Source: Malus domestica (lineage: Eukaryota; Streptophyta; Magnoliopsida; Rosales; Rosaceae). From it: a stretch of DNA of 64,000 nucleotides. The stretch covers positions 21,875,501 through 21,939,500 of the forward strand of contig NC_091667.1 of the NCBI RefSeq assembly GCF_042453785.1, read 5' to 3'. Positions 44,370-57,152 of this stretch are shown piece after piece. Under the pieces are notes generated by a model. It was not told the DNA's origin, did no database searches, and saw only the letters and a list, made by a program, of their open reading frames with translations. A program made the position numbers and the translations under genes. Numbering within the stretch: the stretch's first letter is position 1; every line of letters starts with the position of its first letter.

Positions 44370-47300
44370 TGTAAATTTTAATGGGAATATTTGTGATGAA
44401 CCCACTTTTACTTTGGTATTTGATTTTGTCTTCCTTTTCATTTATTTTGTCTTGGAACCCATTTTATTTTGCCTACAAGCCCATCACTCTATTGTTGCCT
44501 TTTATCAACACAAATCCTTTCAAACACGTGGCCTTCAAACTTTAGTCATAATTATGACTAGTCATTCTTTTACCTGCTGCAGAACAACTCTCCAAATTAA
44601 ATGGGAAAGACCACTTGAAGATCAATGGAGCTATGAGATTTTATGTGGTCACAAAGGACAATTTCTTTATGGTGATTTAACTTATGCTGCTTCCAATTGG
44701 ATCTCATCCTCCTCAAACCACCAAGGGGATATATGGCAAGGACAACAAATCAAAGTAGAAAAAAAGGGAGACACACGGCAAGGACAAAAGCAAGTCAAAG
44801 CCAAAAATAGAGAAAGAAGAAAAGCAAGGGACTTAAGCCTGAAAAGGCATTGGTAAAAGAAAAAGGAGCCCTGACACTTGCTTTTATATTTTCCATATGA
44901 AAGCAAGGATTTTTTTGTGATACAATGCAAATGATTATGCTGCAAGTTTTGTTGACTTGATCTAATTTAATGGGTGCTCAAGTCTACAAAGTCCATCTTG
45001 GTAAAAATGGTGGGCCCACGGACTTCAGCTTGCATTAGCTTTTTGAAAAGCTTCCCTCATATTTTAATCCCAAGTAAATTAGGACTATATTTGTATGATT
45101 TTTCCACACGGTTTAAAGTATTTTCCTTCTTTTTGGTTGATTCTTTGAGAGCGTAGCAGCAACAATATTTCCTTCCTTTGTAGTGCTTTAACCAATAAAG
45201 TTTGAGAAGGATTAGAATCCCATGGCTTTTCCCTTTTGATTTTCACGAGAGTGCTTTTTCAAAGGAAGTTGACAACAAGCTTATTCTCTCCTTTTTTGTG
45301 AATTTGAATTCTTCTAAGTCCAGTAGGACTTCACAAGGGATAAAGCCACCCTTTCTTTTTATTTTTCTTCTTCCTGCCGCAACTTTTCTTTGGTGGGGTT
45401 CAAATCCTATATCAATTCTTCTTTGGCAAATTTTTGTTCTGTAGCAAACTTGTCCCTCTTTCTAGAGAAACACCTGCATGGCCTCCCAAATTGTTTTGCT
45501 TTTCATCACGTGAAAGGATCAGGGGGCCTCGACTTCCCCCAAGCACACTTGCCCATATTTTTGTCTTGTTTCTTTGTAGAGCCAATAGCCTCATTATTTT
45601 AAGTGTACTTTTGCTGGGACTTTTCTAATTGTAGGAAAACATCTTTTTCTTCTTGACTTCACCATTGAAGCTTGCTGACATCCATGTGATGAACATTACG
45701 TTTTCTTTTCCCTTTCTATTTTTTTTTCTGATACAAAAGACTTTGGGTGGAACTATTGAACAATATGTTCTCTTCTTTTCCCTTTTGTCTTGTAGTATCT
45801 GTCAATTTTACTCACTTTTTCTCTGCAAACCTTCTTGTCCATTTTTTTCTTATCTTTCGAATTCTCGACATAGAAAACTTTGGGTGGAACTCTTGAACAA
45901 TACGTTCTCTTCTTTTCCCTTTTGTCTTGTAGTATCTGTCAATTTTACTCACTTTTCCTTTGCAAACCTTTCTTGAATCTGAGCAGCCCCTTTTTTTATT
46001 TTTTTTTCTTTTGAACTTTTGATCCCACTTAATATGGGACTTTTAAAACCATTTGTCCCAAGCTTATCTCCACCTTTGTCAGCAAGCCTTTTTTCCTTCC
46101 CCTTTTTGAAGACTTTGATCTTTCCTAGTCTTGAATAGTACTGCACGATCGTCGGGTATAGGTGTAGGAACTTCACAGAAAGCTTTTGAGCTTCTGCAAT
46201 CTGTTTTAAAGAGCAACTTTAGAGCTGTTTGCTGCAATGCAATGATCACTTAGACTTGGTTGGAACTTCACGAGGTGGTTTAGACCCACCCGAAGAAATT
46301 CATGGGGAGGTTAACATTGGTGGTAGTGATTGCTACAATAGCAGTGCTCTCAAATTGGGAAACGACTCCAGGAACGGTGTAGGAGGATGTGAACGAGGAA
46401 AGGGGAGAGCTCCATAGTGGAGGATCCGAGAGAGAAGTGGTGTGATCTTGGAAATTCAAGGTGGAAGGAGGAAGGTTTATCCTTTTGATGGGCTGCGATG
46501 GTGGAACTTTCACCTTTTTCTTTGCTTTGGTGAAAATAAGAAGAGCCAAGTCTTCTTTCTTTTGTTTTGAAAAAAAAAAACTGAACCAACACTAAGACAA
46601 AGAACAAATTATAAACGATAAATTTATAACTTGAACTTTTGCTCCCTTTGCCGTGTCTTCCTTGCTTTCCTTTTTTTCCTTTGTTCTTCTCCATGTGCTT
46701 CAACTTCTGCAGCATTTTATTGTCACTCCCCTTTGTTGCTATCTTTTCTCTCAATTTCTCTCACAATTTCTGCAGAGTCTTTCCTCTCTTTTTTTTGTTC
46801 CCTCTTCTTACTGCAACTGATGCCTATTTATAGACATTTTAGGAGGGTTCTACAGCTCTTACGTGGGGTAGATAGAGGCCTTTTTCGCCACTTTCTCTTA
46901 ACCCCCCTTATTGACTCCATGTTTCTTTTTGTTGCAGAAAATGGAGGAGCACCTGTTTTTGCACGTTTCTTCCCCCCTTTTGTAGGAAGAAATGCATATT
47001 TTATTTATATTTATTTATTTATGGATGTTGATTTGTATGTAAAGCCCATCCTTATCTTTTGAGCTGGATTACATCTTTTGTTTTATCTTGTAGTTTGACC
47101 TAATTTGTATGGACTCTATTTTTTATATGTTATATATTTTTGTTGTTCAACAACCAAGAAAAACGCTTTATACCATATTTAATGGTAAATTTTCCTCCTT
47201 TAAATATTATCACATATTAATACTACGGTCTAGTAGTATTCTCTTCATTTGCTAGTATTCTCTTCATTTGCAAGTGAGATGTCGAAAATGACGAGTTCGC

Positions 47301-47525
47301 AACTAATTTATTCCCTACTCCTTAATGTAGACGTATTTCATTGTGTAAAGAAAATCTCAGGACCGGTAGTGACTTTTCTGTCTTTAAGAACCTTGAACAT
47401 ATTTTACTTTTGGTACTAGGCCTTTGAAAACCAAGGTTTGCAAGAGTTGATGGGCCTTATTCTTCGCATTAACTGGGCTGGGCTTCAGGGTCAGACCTAG
47501 GTAAGAGAATAGACCCAACGACATC
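44370..47525. repeat. Repeat-derived region, no gene recognised
   Basis: Pyrimidine-rich plus strand with short open frames but no protein motif. It contains a tandem duplication: ACTTTGGGTGGAACT...GCAAACC at about 45740-45831 recurs at 45877-45968, 137 bp on. Together with the arrays before it, this looks like the body of a decayed retroelement, but no LTR pair was identified. Confidence 0.4.
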
Positions 47526-47539
47526 GTCCCAAAAACGTG

Positions 47540-47668
47540 CCGCCCTATATAACAATAACAGTATCTGCCGCTCCCTTCGCAGCTACCAGCTCGTGCCTCG
47601 TAGTGTTACTCTGCTCACTGCGGCGGGGGTGGTTGAGCATCACCCTCAAGCTCTTCGCCATTGCCCAG
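47540..47668 (+). other. Possible promoter and untranslated first exon
   Basis: A CCTATATAACA TATA motif (about 47,544) is followed by GC-rich transcript-like sequence and a good donor (GCCCAG/GTATTT at 47668). No ATG occurs in the exon. I found no coding exon downstream before the 48,734 insertion or after it. The 47,700-48,728 stretch has no other recognised feature. Confidence 0.25.
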
Positions 47669-49075
47669 GTATTTAGTCTCCCCCTTAACCTTCTGTTTGG
47701 ATGCCGAGAAAATTACAGAAAAGAAGCAAAATTGTCAAAATTGAGATGGATATGATGGTGAAATAGTAAAAGGTTTGAGCAGGGATTTTGTGACGGCAGA
47801 AAATGCTGGGAAAAAAAATCTGAAGAGGGTCCCAAGTCCTTGCTAAAGATTTTGCACTGTGACTTTTGTAACCTCTTGGAAATTAAAATTAAAAACTAGG
47901 GTTTGATCTGGTATCAGCCTCAGTGGATGGGTCGCATGAAAAGGCGTGGGGTTACGTTTGAATATTGAATGCCAGCCTAGACTGCTCCCAACATTTTAAT
48001 AGTTGCTAGTACGCTAGTTGCTATCTGCCGTCACGAAGTTCCTGCATTGATCAAAGATCTTTCTGCTGATCCATCTCTGTGAATGTGATATGATTGCGCC
48101 GGATTGCTGTTGTTTGTTTTGGTCTAGATTTGGAGTTTTGATTATTTGTTGTGGTTGAAATGTTGGGAACAAAGTTTGGGATTTATGAGTTATGGAAAAT
48201 GCTTTAAAACCCAGTTTTTATCATTGAAATTTGACGATATGGGGTGGAGCCAGCGTATCTTTATTTGATTGTATGAGATTTCACTTGTTGTTTGTATGAT
48301 TGAATCTCTAGGTTGTGTTTTCTTGTTTTCAGATTGCAGGTAACTCTAGTATTTCCAATGGTAGTGTTGATATTGTGCAATTAAAACAAATCTTTGGTGT
48401 GTATAATCCTTTTATAAGTGAATGGTGCATGGTTTTTATGTGATGGGTTGCTAAGTTTCTGCGGTTTTGGTCGTTTGGTAGTGGCATTCGGTGTTAATAG
48501 TGTTTTAAATACTAAGTATATTGTTTATGGATGCCGGCATTTCCTTTCTATGAGAGGTTTTATGATGTTTGGCATTAATTTTTGCCTTGAGTTTAGTTAG
48601 CTTGTTCCCATCTTGGTTAGCTGTTCTGTTATTCATATGCGTGGCTGCGTGTTCTCTACTGATAGCAAGAGTCCATGTAATCCCTCTGCAGTTAATTTCC
48701 CCGTCTTCCATTTTGATTGTTGAAGAGAGTCTCTGACACGCCCCGATTCCGATATCCTCGGGACATCGGGATGGTCATGTGCTGGCCGACACCCGAGGGT
48801 GACGAAAGCCATTTATTGAGTGCAATTGCTGAAAATAAAGGATAGATAAAACTTATAAATGTAAAATAATAAGGAATATGCATTTAAGGAACGTGTTCAG
48901 AGCATACGACTAACTAGAATACTAAAAGAAATAATATAAAATTGAATGAATAAAATAATGGGTCCCACACCAAGAGGACTCGAAGATGCTGATGCGGAAG
49001 TGCCTTGATGCCGGAATTGTATGCCTCGATTCTAAGTCCTGAAGGGGGCGCAAAACAAACATGAGTAGACCAAGT

Positions 49076-49077
<2 letters not shown>

Positions 49078-49107
<30 letters not shown>
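49078..49107 (+). repeat. (TA)n microsatellite
   Basis: About 14 TA repeats inside the solo-LTR-like insertion. Confidence 0.9.
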
Positions 49108-49109
<2 letters not shown>

Positions 49110-50191
49110 AAACAGTTATTAACGTACTAACCCCCAGGTTTTATGAAAACACATAGATAATGTTAAACATAGGTTTTCCGAAACCTAGCATGTCGTGCAA
49201 TGTCTCAAATCATAACTCATATATAATAATCACTAGTGAATTGTCCGATAACCCCCAGGCCCCATGCCGGCTCCCCGTCTCTGAGCAGACAGTCAGAGGA
49301 AAATACATTTCAGGCCCCATGCCGGCTCCCTGTTCCTGTGCTAAATAGCCAGAGGAAACACACTCCAGGCCCTATGCCAACACCAAACCGTCGCCTGGGA
49401 CGGACCGGAATCTATCCCTACATCCCGTAGCGGAAAGGACCACTAGGTAAGTACAAAACCATTGAACATATATATATTGAAAAACAACTTTATAGTATAA
49501 AGTCATCCATCATCTATACTATAAAGAGGTGTTCGAAACATGTTCTAAATATCATATCGTCATCCATCAGATATTCTATAAGAACACGGGTTATAGGAAA
49601 AATAGTAATAATTCAAAGTAGCCTCAGTAAGCATGTTATCTCACAAAACGTTTCATAAAACGTAATCATCAAATCATGCTTTTCATGTATGCATTTCTAC
49701 TATAAAACATGCATTTTAGAAGGTGTCCACTCACAGTACTTAGCCGCCGAAGAGCCACGCAAACTAACGAACAAGAAAACGTCACCAATAATTGCCCCTA
49801 AGCACGTAAAGGGTCCAATTAATAAAACTCTATTTTAACAATTGAATTTGGGAAAACAGACGTTGGAAACAGATTCAGAACGTCAAATTACCCTAAGAAG
49901 GCTCCCGAATAAATTATGTAAAAGTCAATAGAATATTCCTAGAATATTCCCTGACGGAATATTCCCTAACGAAATATTCCCCAAAAAGGGTTTGAACCGG
50001 TTAAGGTTTAGGTTTAGGTTAAAGGGTTAATGGGTTTAGGCTAATGGGTTAGGGAATTAGGTTGATAAAAAGCCTAGGATAAATATTTGGGTTTAAGGTT
50101 TTTAAACTAAAAGGGTTTTTGGCTTTAGGGAATTGGGATTAGGATTTTAAGGAAATGGGCTTAAAGCCCGGCCCCAAGGCCAAGGGCCTAA

Positions 50192-51132
50192 GGCCATCTC
50201 TAACCGAGGGCTGGCCAGAGGGCTCGTTTTAGCCCTCTGGCCCTCCAAGATTCTCCAAGATATTAATATTTTAATGAACAGTACATGATCATATTTGCCT
50301 CCGTCTCCAACCGAGGGCCAAAGGGCCAGAGGGCTCGTTTTAGCCCTGTCACAAAAAACCGTCTCCAACCGAGGGCCAAAGGGCCATAGGGCCAAACATA
50401 ATTTATTATTTAAAAACTACAACTAAAATGTTGTTTAAGTTTCATGTTGTATAATTTTTATGTTGGTTAATGTTATTTAATGTTGTTTCATATTGTTTAA
50501 TGTTGTTTCATGTTACTTAATTTAATTTAATGTTGTATAATGGCTTAGGAAGTTATAGGAAAAAAATAGAATTTAAAATAAATATGAAACAAATTTTGTC
50601 AAATAGAAGTTATAGGAAAAAAAATGGAATTTAAAAAAAAAAATATGAAACAAATTTTGTGAAATAGAAGTTATAGGAAAAAAATGGAATTTAAAAAAAA
50701 ATATGAACCAAATTTTGTGAAATAGAAGTTATAGGAAAAAATAGAAGTTAAATGAAAAATTTTGTAAATAAAAAATAATAATAATAGTGTAAAAAAAAAA
50801 ATCAAATCAAATGCAACGGCTAGTAGCCGTTTCATTTGAATTTAAAAAAAAAATCCTGTCGGTTATAACCGACAGGAATACACTATTATTTAGTATATTA
50901 AATAATAACATGTATTCCTGTCGATTATAACCGACAGGAATAACAAAACTATAAAAAAAAATAGCCAGCCCGGGGCTGGCTGGCTGGCCGGAAGCAGCCA
51001 ACCCTTTGGCCCTTTGAAATTCCGTGGGGCCCTCCCAGATTCTCGAGCCCTCTGGCCTAACCCTCGGTTGGAGACGGTTTTAGAGCTATTTTCGGCCCTC
51101 TGGCACTCTGGACCATTCGGTTGGAGATGGCC
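50192..51132. mobile_element. Tourist-like (PIF/Harbinger) MITE, copy 2, nested
   Basis: Ends GGCCATCTCTAACCGAGGG and CGGTTGGAGATGGCC with TAA on both sides (50189-50191 and 51133-51135). Same family as 42675-43202 but longer (941 bp). Extra internal copies of the terminal motif (CCGTCTCCAACCGAGGGCC at about 50,300 and 50,360) suggest tandem or nested ends. Inside are four A-rich near-copies of GAAGTTATAGGAAAAAA and a hairpin from CTGTCGGTTATAACCGACAG. Confidence 0.8.
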
Positions 51133-52207
51133 TAAGGGAGAGAGAGACAGCATGAAGGCTTTAAGCCTTTAAAGGCTTAGGTCTTTGGGGCTTCAACACA
51201 AACGGCCCAAAGGGCCATTAACTTAAAACAATTTAATAAAACCAAAAAAATAAGAAAACAGAAATGGGTTTGGGTTGGGCTCCGCAGGAAAGGCCCAAAG
51301 AGCCTGGGTTTGGTGGGTCGCCGGACCCAATGGGAGAGAGAGCCAGAAATCGGCCGGAAAATGCACAACCTTTAAACGGCCATAACTTTATCACTACTCA
51401 ACGAAATTAAGCGAGACAAAAACGAAAGTTGTAGCCCTTGAAGAGACGAAGAGAATGGTACCTCACACGACATCTAAATCGCCGTGGTTTTGCCGGAAAA
51501 TACCTCGAAAGCCTCGGAGGTCGCCGGAAACTGGGTAAGATTCAAATGAGTATAACGTCTTCAATACTCAACGAAATTGAGTGAAACAAAAAGGAAAATT
51601 ATAGTACTCGATGAGACGAAGAGATTGATACCTTGAACGCCGGCCAACTAGCAGTGGTTTGGCTGAAATTATCTCGAAAGTGACGGTGCTCGCCGGAAAA
51701 TTTGGAAAAGCTTTCCCGAGCTATTTTCTGTAATTCAAACGTATACACAACTTAAAACAAGCTTCAATCTAACCCTAAAACACATCCCAAGGGTTTTTAG
51801 AAGCTTACCAACGTTGAAAAATCCAGAAACTCATCGGGGAAGACGATGAACAGTACTGGCCAAATGGAAGAGAAGGGTTTGGGGTGTTCTTTCTTCAATT
51901 CTAAGCTCACTAGGGTGCTAATGGAGATGTTGATGTTGTTGTGGTGTTGTTTGTTGGTAAGAAAAGCTCTTAGAGGAGCTGAGATAGAGAGAGCCGAGAG
52001 AGAGAGAGTGATGAGGGAGAGTGAGGGAGAAGAGAGAAAGAGGAAGACTTTCAGAAAAATAAAAGAAAAAGCAAAGGGCACCGGGGGACAAAACAGGGGG
52101 TGGGCCCCTTGGGCACACCATTTAAGACCCAAAAACCATTTTAAAAGCAAGATAGTTTCAAACTTAGTGAAAATACAATTTAAATTAGGGGTGGGTGTAA
52201 CAGTCTC

Positions 52208-53925
52208 TGCTGGAGTATCTGTTGCTACAGCTACCAAGATTCTATTTGTCTCCTCCTGCACAGTTAATCGCCACCTTTTCCACCTCGAAAGCCATTTGCT
52301 GCGTTCAGATTTGATTCCCACGTCAATTGTTCACAAACATGTCACTTGAAAGTATAGGCATTATTGTTTGGTTCAATATGGCCTTCTCACCGTGTTCTAA
52401 AGGTCGATGTGATTACTTGTTCATATGAGTATTTGAATTGACCATATTTTCGAGTTAACTATATCAAAAGTATTGCATGTTGTGGCTTGTTTAGGAGGAA
52501 GTTTAGCCAGAATCAGCCCGTATGTCTACTAATTCAGTTTATGACTGAGGTATTCAAGTTCTGGACAAGAAGAGAACACAATAGTGTGAGATGAAGTTTT
52601 AGCATTCCAAGCTCTGGCAACGTCCTTTGACATGCTCTGAATTGTGTAAAATAAGTAAAGAATGATATGTAGGACCTAGAGTGACATGTAGTGCTTAATA
52701 AAAACAAAAAGGCCAATTTTGTATTGATATTTGAAATAATCAAGAGATATGACACTGCATTTGCTTATTATTTTCTTAAAATGACAATGTATCAAAACAC
52801 CACACACACTCTCTCTCTCATCAATGGAACGTAGTAATGAGGAATACGGAAAATAAATGGATGAGATTGAAAATACAGTTCTGCAAATCAACTCTAAAGG
52901 TTAAAACACGAGTCATTGAATGCTATGTAGTATTGAAGCCGAACTTCAAATGCATAGGTTTTTAGCAAGTGATTTGAAAAAGGAAGGGGTTCTTTCTTTA
53001 TGGAAATTATCATTGGCCACTCCAAAAAATTTATTGTGCACCCTTTGTAAGTGTATTTTTAAATCTAAATATAAAAAGTTTGGACATTTAAACTTTTGAA
53101 GTGCTAATAACAATTCATTTTCTTATTTGAGTAGTGTTGATCATGTCAATTTTATCCTTTGCATTCAACTTTTCCATTGTAAGTAAAAATGAGTGTTGAA
53201 TTTAATGGAGCTTCCTACATTGGGAAAGTGACGCTGAACATAGACGAGGGACATACACAGATACACTCCCAAAAAAGTACACTAAAGAATGAGTATATGG
53301 TTCCAAACAGGATCATGAAATACCACTCCCACCTCTTTTGCATTCATGACTTTTTGATTTGTTTAAAATTAATTTACGTGTTATAACATAAATATACGAC
53401 AAATTTAGGAGATCATTTAAGGCTAAAAGTCACAAGTGGTTCATGTGGTTTGCGTTTAAGTGTTGCCTTTAAGTTGTGGCCTCAATTTCGTCACTTATAC
53501 CATTGAGGTTTACTTCTGATACCAATTTTGGTCTATTCTATTGATCAATTTTCGTCAACTAGTGTAACAAGATGTTCATGTTGGCTTCACGTGTAGGAGT
53601 ATTATACTTTTCTTGTATTCAATTTCACTTAATCGTTGAAAGGTGCAAGCTCAAGTTTTAGAACACGATATTTTGAGTAAGATTAGGCACTTGCAACCAA
53701 GTTTTTTCAAGTGTATTTTGAGCGAAATTAGCATTTACTCCAATTGGTTAAGTGAGATTGTACACCAAAAAGATTATGCATGGGCAATACTTGGTATGCC
53801 AAGTTAAATTAATGTTACAAGTAATCGCATGTTTGGTTGCTTCTCTAAAAACACTTGGGTTCATAACCATTTTTTCATGAAGCATGGGCTTCTATGAGTC
53901 ATAAGCGCTTCTAAGTTTTTATACC
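52208..53925. other. No gene recognised
   Basis: Sequence between two LTR-like insertions. Short frames only, none with family motifs. Confidence 0.4.
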
Positions 53926-54108
53926 AAATTGTTTGGACCCGATTTTACACCATTGGCCCGAGTAATCGAGGCCGTTGAGTGAGCATGGTTCTCAACCGTC
54001 GGATGGAAAAATGAAGATATTTTTGCTAAAGGATAATATTATGGATTTTATCATAATAATTATTTTCTTGGCATCTTCTTAAACCAGATAACTAGGATGC
54101 GATTTATA

Positions 54109-54320
54109 TCTCAAATAGGAGGTAGATTCTCTGCCCTCCCACTTCCCGTGCCTTCCTGTTTTGTGTGGTCACGGTTAAGCCACGTCAACATTTTATATTA
54201 TTTTTTTTATAGAGATAATAAGACAAAAAGGAATAGTAATATAAAATGTTGACGTAGCTTAACCGTGACCACACAAACAGGAGGGCACTGGAATGCAGAG
54301 AATCTGCCTCCTCTCAAATA
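54109..54320. mobile_element. Mutator-like foldback MITE
   Basis: A 194-bp element (54118-54311) whose arms form a long near-perfect inverted repeat (GTGTGGTCACGGTTAAGCCA versus its complement). It is flanked by a perfect 9-bp duplication TCTCAAATA (54109-54117 and 54312-54320), diagnostic of Mutator-type transposition. Confidence 0.85.
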
Positions 54321-54971
54321 AAGCAATATAGTTTGAATTGATTTGGGATGTCTGACGGCACTTGGAAGCTTAAAATGAATTTGAAATTCATTTGATCAGA
54401 ATGCATGCACGACAATAAAGATGATGGCTTTTGGTGATGATGTGAGGATGAGATGAGAAACCTAGGTAGGCTAGGTTTTTAATGCATGGTGATGGTGTTG
54501 TCAGATTGAGTACAAGGCCATAAGAATTGATGATGGGATTGGGCCATATAGTCTGCATGCCGTGTGGACTGGGCTAACTATATATATATATAATAATTGG
54601 TGGCTATTTATTTGTTCATCTCCAAGCATGCGGATTATTTGGGGATTTGATGTGATAACTGATAAGACTAAACACAAGGATCAGATTTGGTTGTATTTTT
54701 GGCTAAGTTCAGAGTCTTGGGGGGAGTAAGGCTTATTCGAGGCTCAAATCAGTGGAAGAGTTCTAATAACATGGTAGTCTTTACTAGCTTATCAACCAGC
54801 GCATACTCATCCCTATAAATACAAGGCTACAAACAACGGAAAAGTCCTCTCCAAATCAACACACAAACTGCCCTACACAAACTCTAGCTCTACGCGAAAC
54901 CTCTCAATAACCTTGAGATTTTTATTTTCTTTTTCGCCGACACATCTTCAGTATAGATAAACAGCACTGTG

Positions 54972-56492
54972 AAGGCTGTTGGGTTTTTTCCAGCCCATGA
55001 TTAATTGTCCTAAGTCCATTGGGAATTAATAGTCTTAGAGGATTAAATTGTTTTCCCAATTGGAGTTGTTTTCCCAATTGGAGTTAGTTTCTCAATTGGA
55101 GTAGGATTCATAACTAGATTCCAATTAGGATTAATAATCCTTATTGAAGAAGACCTTTATTATGTCTATATAAGGGGGCTATTGTACTAGTTTTGAGGGG
55201 GGAGCAAAACAATAAATTGTATACCACTCAAGGGATTAGAGTGAGATAATATTGTAAAGTGTGTGCGAGAGAAAAGAAAAGAGATATTGTATTTCTTGTT
55301 CTTGTTCTTTCAGGTTTTTCGTCAAGTCCTAGTTCTAGAGATTTGGCAAGATTATTGGTTGTACTCATTATTGATATAGTAAAAGATTGTTGCTGCTGTC
55401 CCATGGACGTAGGCACATATTGCCGAACCACGTAAGTTCTTGGTGTTATTTATCTTGGTTATTTGTTTTTCGATTTCCGGAGTTTGTTCTTGTTTTTCCC
55501 ATTCTTAAACGCAATATTCTCAACAAGTGGTATCAGAGCATGGTTTGTCTGATATCTGTTTAGAATGGAGGGTGCAACCCGCTTTAATTGGGTTACATGG
55601 AAATCAAGAGGAGGACATGCTTTACTGAAGGTGTTAAGAGCAAGCCAACAAGTATGTTTGATGCTAATTGGACCAAGATGAAGATAAGCGATGTTTTCTG
55701 GCAAAGAAGTCTATAATTTCCTTTGCCAATGACGATGGTAGTTTTTATTAGGGGGAGCCTTGGTCAAGAGAAGTCTAATCAAGAGGGTCTTGGTTAATGA
55801 GTAGTTCGATCAGGGGGAGCTTGGTTATGGGTAATTCGATCAAGGGGAGTCTGGTCATGAAAAGTTCGATCAATGGGAGTTTGGTCAAGATGAGCAATCC
55901 TATTATGGTATACCTTCCTCATGGTCTGGAGGGGGAGATTGTTGGATTTTTTCCAGCCCATGATTAGTTGTCCTAAGTCTATTGGGAATTAATAGTCTTA
56001 GAGGATTAAATTGTTTTCCCAATTGGAGTTGTTTACCCAATTAGAGTTAGTTTCTCAATTGAAGTAGGATTCATAACTAGATTCCAATTAAGATTAATAA
56101 TCCTTAGTGAAGAAGACCTTTATTATGTCTATATAAAAGGGCTATTGTACTAGTTTTGAGGGGGAGCAAAACAATAAATTGTATACCACTCAAGGGATTA
56201 GAGTGAGAGAATATTGTAAAGTGTGTGCGAGAGAAAAGAAAAGAGATATTGTATTTCTTGTTCTTGTTCTTTCAGGTTTTTCGTCAAGTCCTAGTTCTAG
56301 AGATTTGGCAAGATTATTGGTTGTACTCATTATTGATATAGTGAAAGATTGTTGTTGCTGTCCCGTGGACGTAGGCACATATTGCCGAACCACGTAAGTT
56401 CTTGGTGTTATTTATCTTGGTTATTTGTTTTTCGATTTCCGGAGTTTGTTCTTGCTTTTCCCATTCTTAAACGCGATATTCTCAACAAAGGC
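54972..56492 (+). mobile_element. Internally deleted copia derivative (1.5 kb)
   Basis: LTRs at 54977-55525 and 55940-56487 (549 and 548 bp, about 95% alike by eye) and a perfect 5-bp duplication AAGGC (54972-54976 and 56488-56492). The primer-binding site TGGTATCAGAGC (55528-55539) follows the 5' LTR, and the purine tract GGAGGGGGAGAT precedes the 3' LTR. Only 414 bp lie between. The first part still reads like a copia gag start (RFNWVTWKS), and the rest is a remnant with repeated GGTCAAG/GATCA stretches. TATA motif CTATATAAGG near 55,165. Confidence 0.93.
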
Positions 56493-57152
56493 AACCGACG
56501 AACACCTTCAATTTGGATAAATAGCACTGTTGCCGTATAATCAACCGACCACGGAGCACCTTTAGTTTGGATAAACAACATTGCGTCGAGGCCGACTGGT
56601 TATCTATCCAAGTCTCGGTCAAGAAGGGTTTTCAAATCCTTATTGGCAGAGATCATCTCACTAGCCTTCTCGGCGAGGTGAGGTGTTACAAGTTACTGGG
56701 CTCGGCACATTGAACGTCAAGTTGTTTTATGATTGGATATTTGCAAGTGAGTTTTAGAGTTCGGCATTTTGACTGTCGAACCACATTCACCATCAAGACA
56801 TACATCTCTTTTGAGTACTTGTGTCCGTATACTCTGGTGTCGATTCGGCGTGCTTGTACTCTTACGAATATAATCACTGTGACCGAATCCGGTGCCAATG
56901 ATTTGTGAACTTCGTAGAAATAGTAGCCTTGTCTTAAGGCTCTAGAACCTAAAGGCCAAGACGTGTTCCTTCCTCGGCCGCAGTCGCAAGATCGAGCAGC
57001 TCGCCCAATGCCGCATCCACACATTTTACTCACCGGCCGAGCTCGACCGTCGAGTTGGCACGCCCCGCACATAACCAAATGATGTAGTTAGCTTATTAGT
57101 TACTCGGCCTACGCGCCACGCAGACTTGGTAGTTTTTAGGATCAACACAAAC

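Larger units (their letters stand above)
48734..52202 (+). mobile_element. 3.47-kb solo-LTR-like insertion (Ty3/gypsy-type ends)
   Basis: A single block from TGACACGCCCCGATTCC to GTGGGTGTAACA. It has TG...CA termini and a perfect 5-bp duplication GTCTC on each side (48729-48733 and 52203-52207). No internal gag-pol and no second LTR are visible, so it looks like a very long solo LTR. The TGACACGCCCCGA start resembles large Ty3/gypsy LTRs of plants. It contains a TA microsatellite (about 49078-49107) and a Tourist-like MITE (50192-51132). Confidence 0.65.
53930..57147 (+). mobile_element. Solo-LTR-like element, copy A, with two nested insertions
   Basis: Starts TGTTTGGACCCGATTTTACA and ends TTAGGATCAACA, flanked by CAAAT (53925-53929) and CAAAC (57148-57152). 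The interior matches, in opposite orientation, the block at 60914-62056, including a CCCTATAAATACAAGG promoter-like motif (about 54,813). It is enlarged by a MULE-type MITE (54118-54311) and a copia derivative (54977-56487). Without these it is about 1.5 kb. No coding sequence. Confidence 0.7.

Noticed and set aside
49160-52349. Several open frames of 60-174 codons
   Set aside because: All lie within or across the edge of the solo-LTR-like insertion, are low-complexity, and match no family.
56179-56397. Twin open frames repeated at 55,228-55,431 and 56,190-56,393
   Set aside because: They are the two LTRs of the deleted copia element read through. They are not genes.
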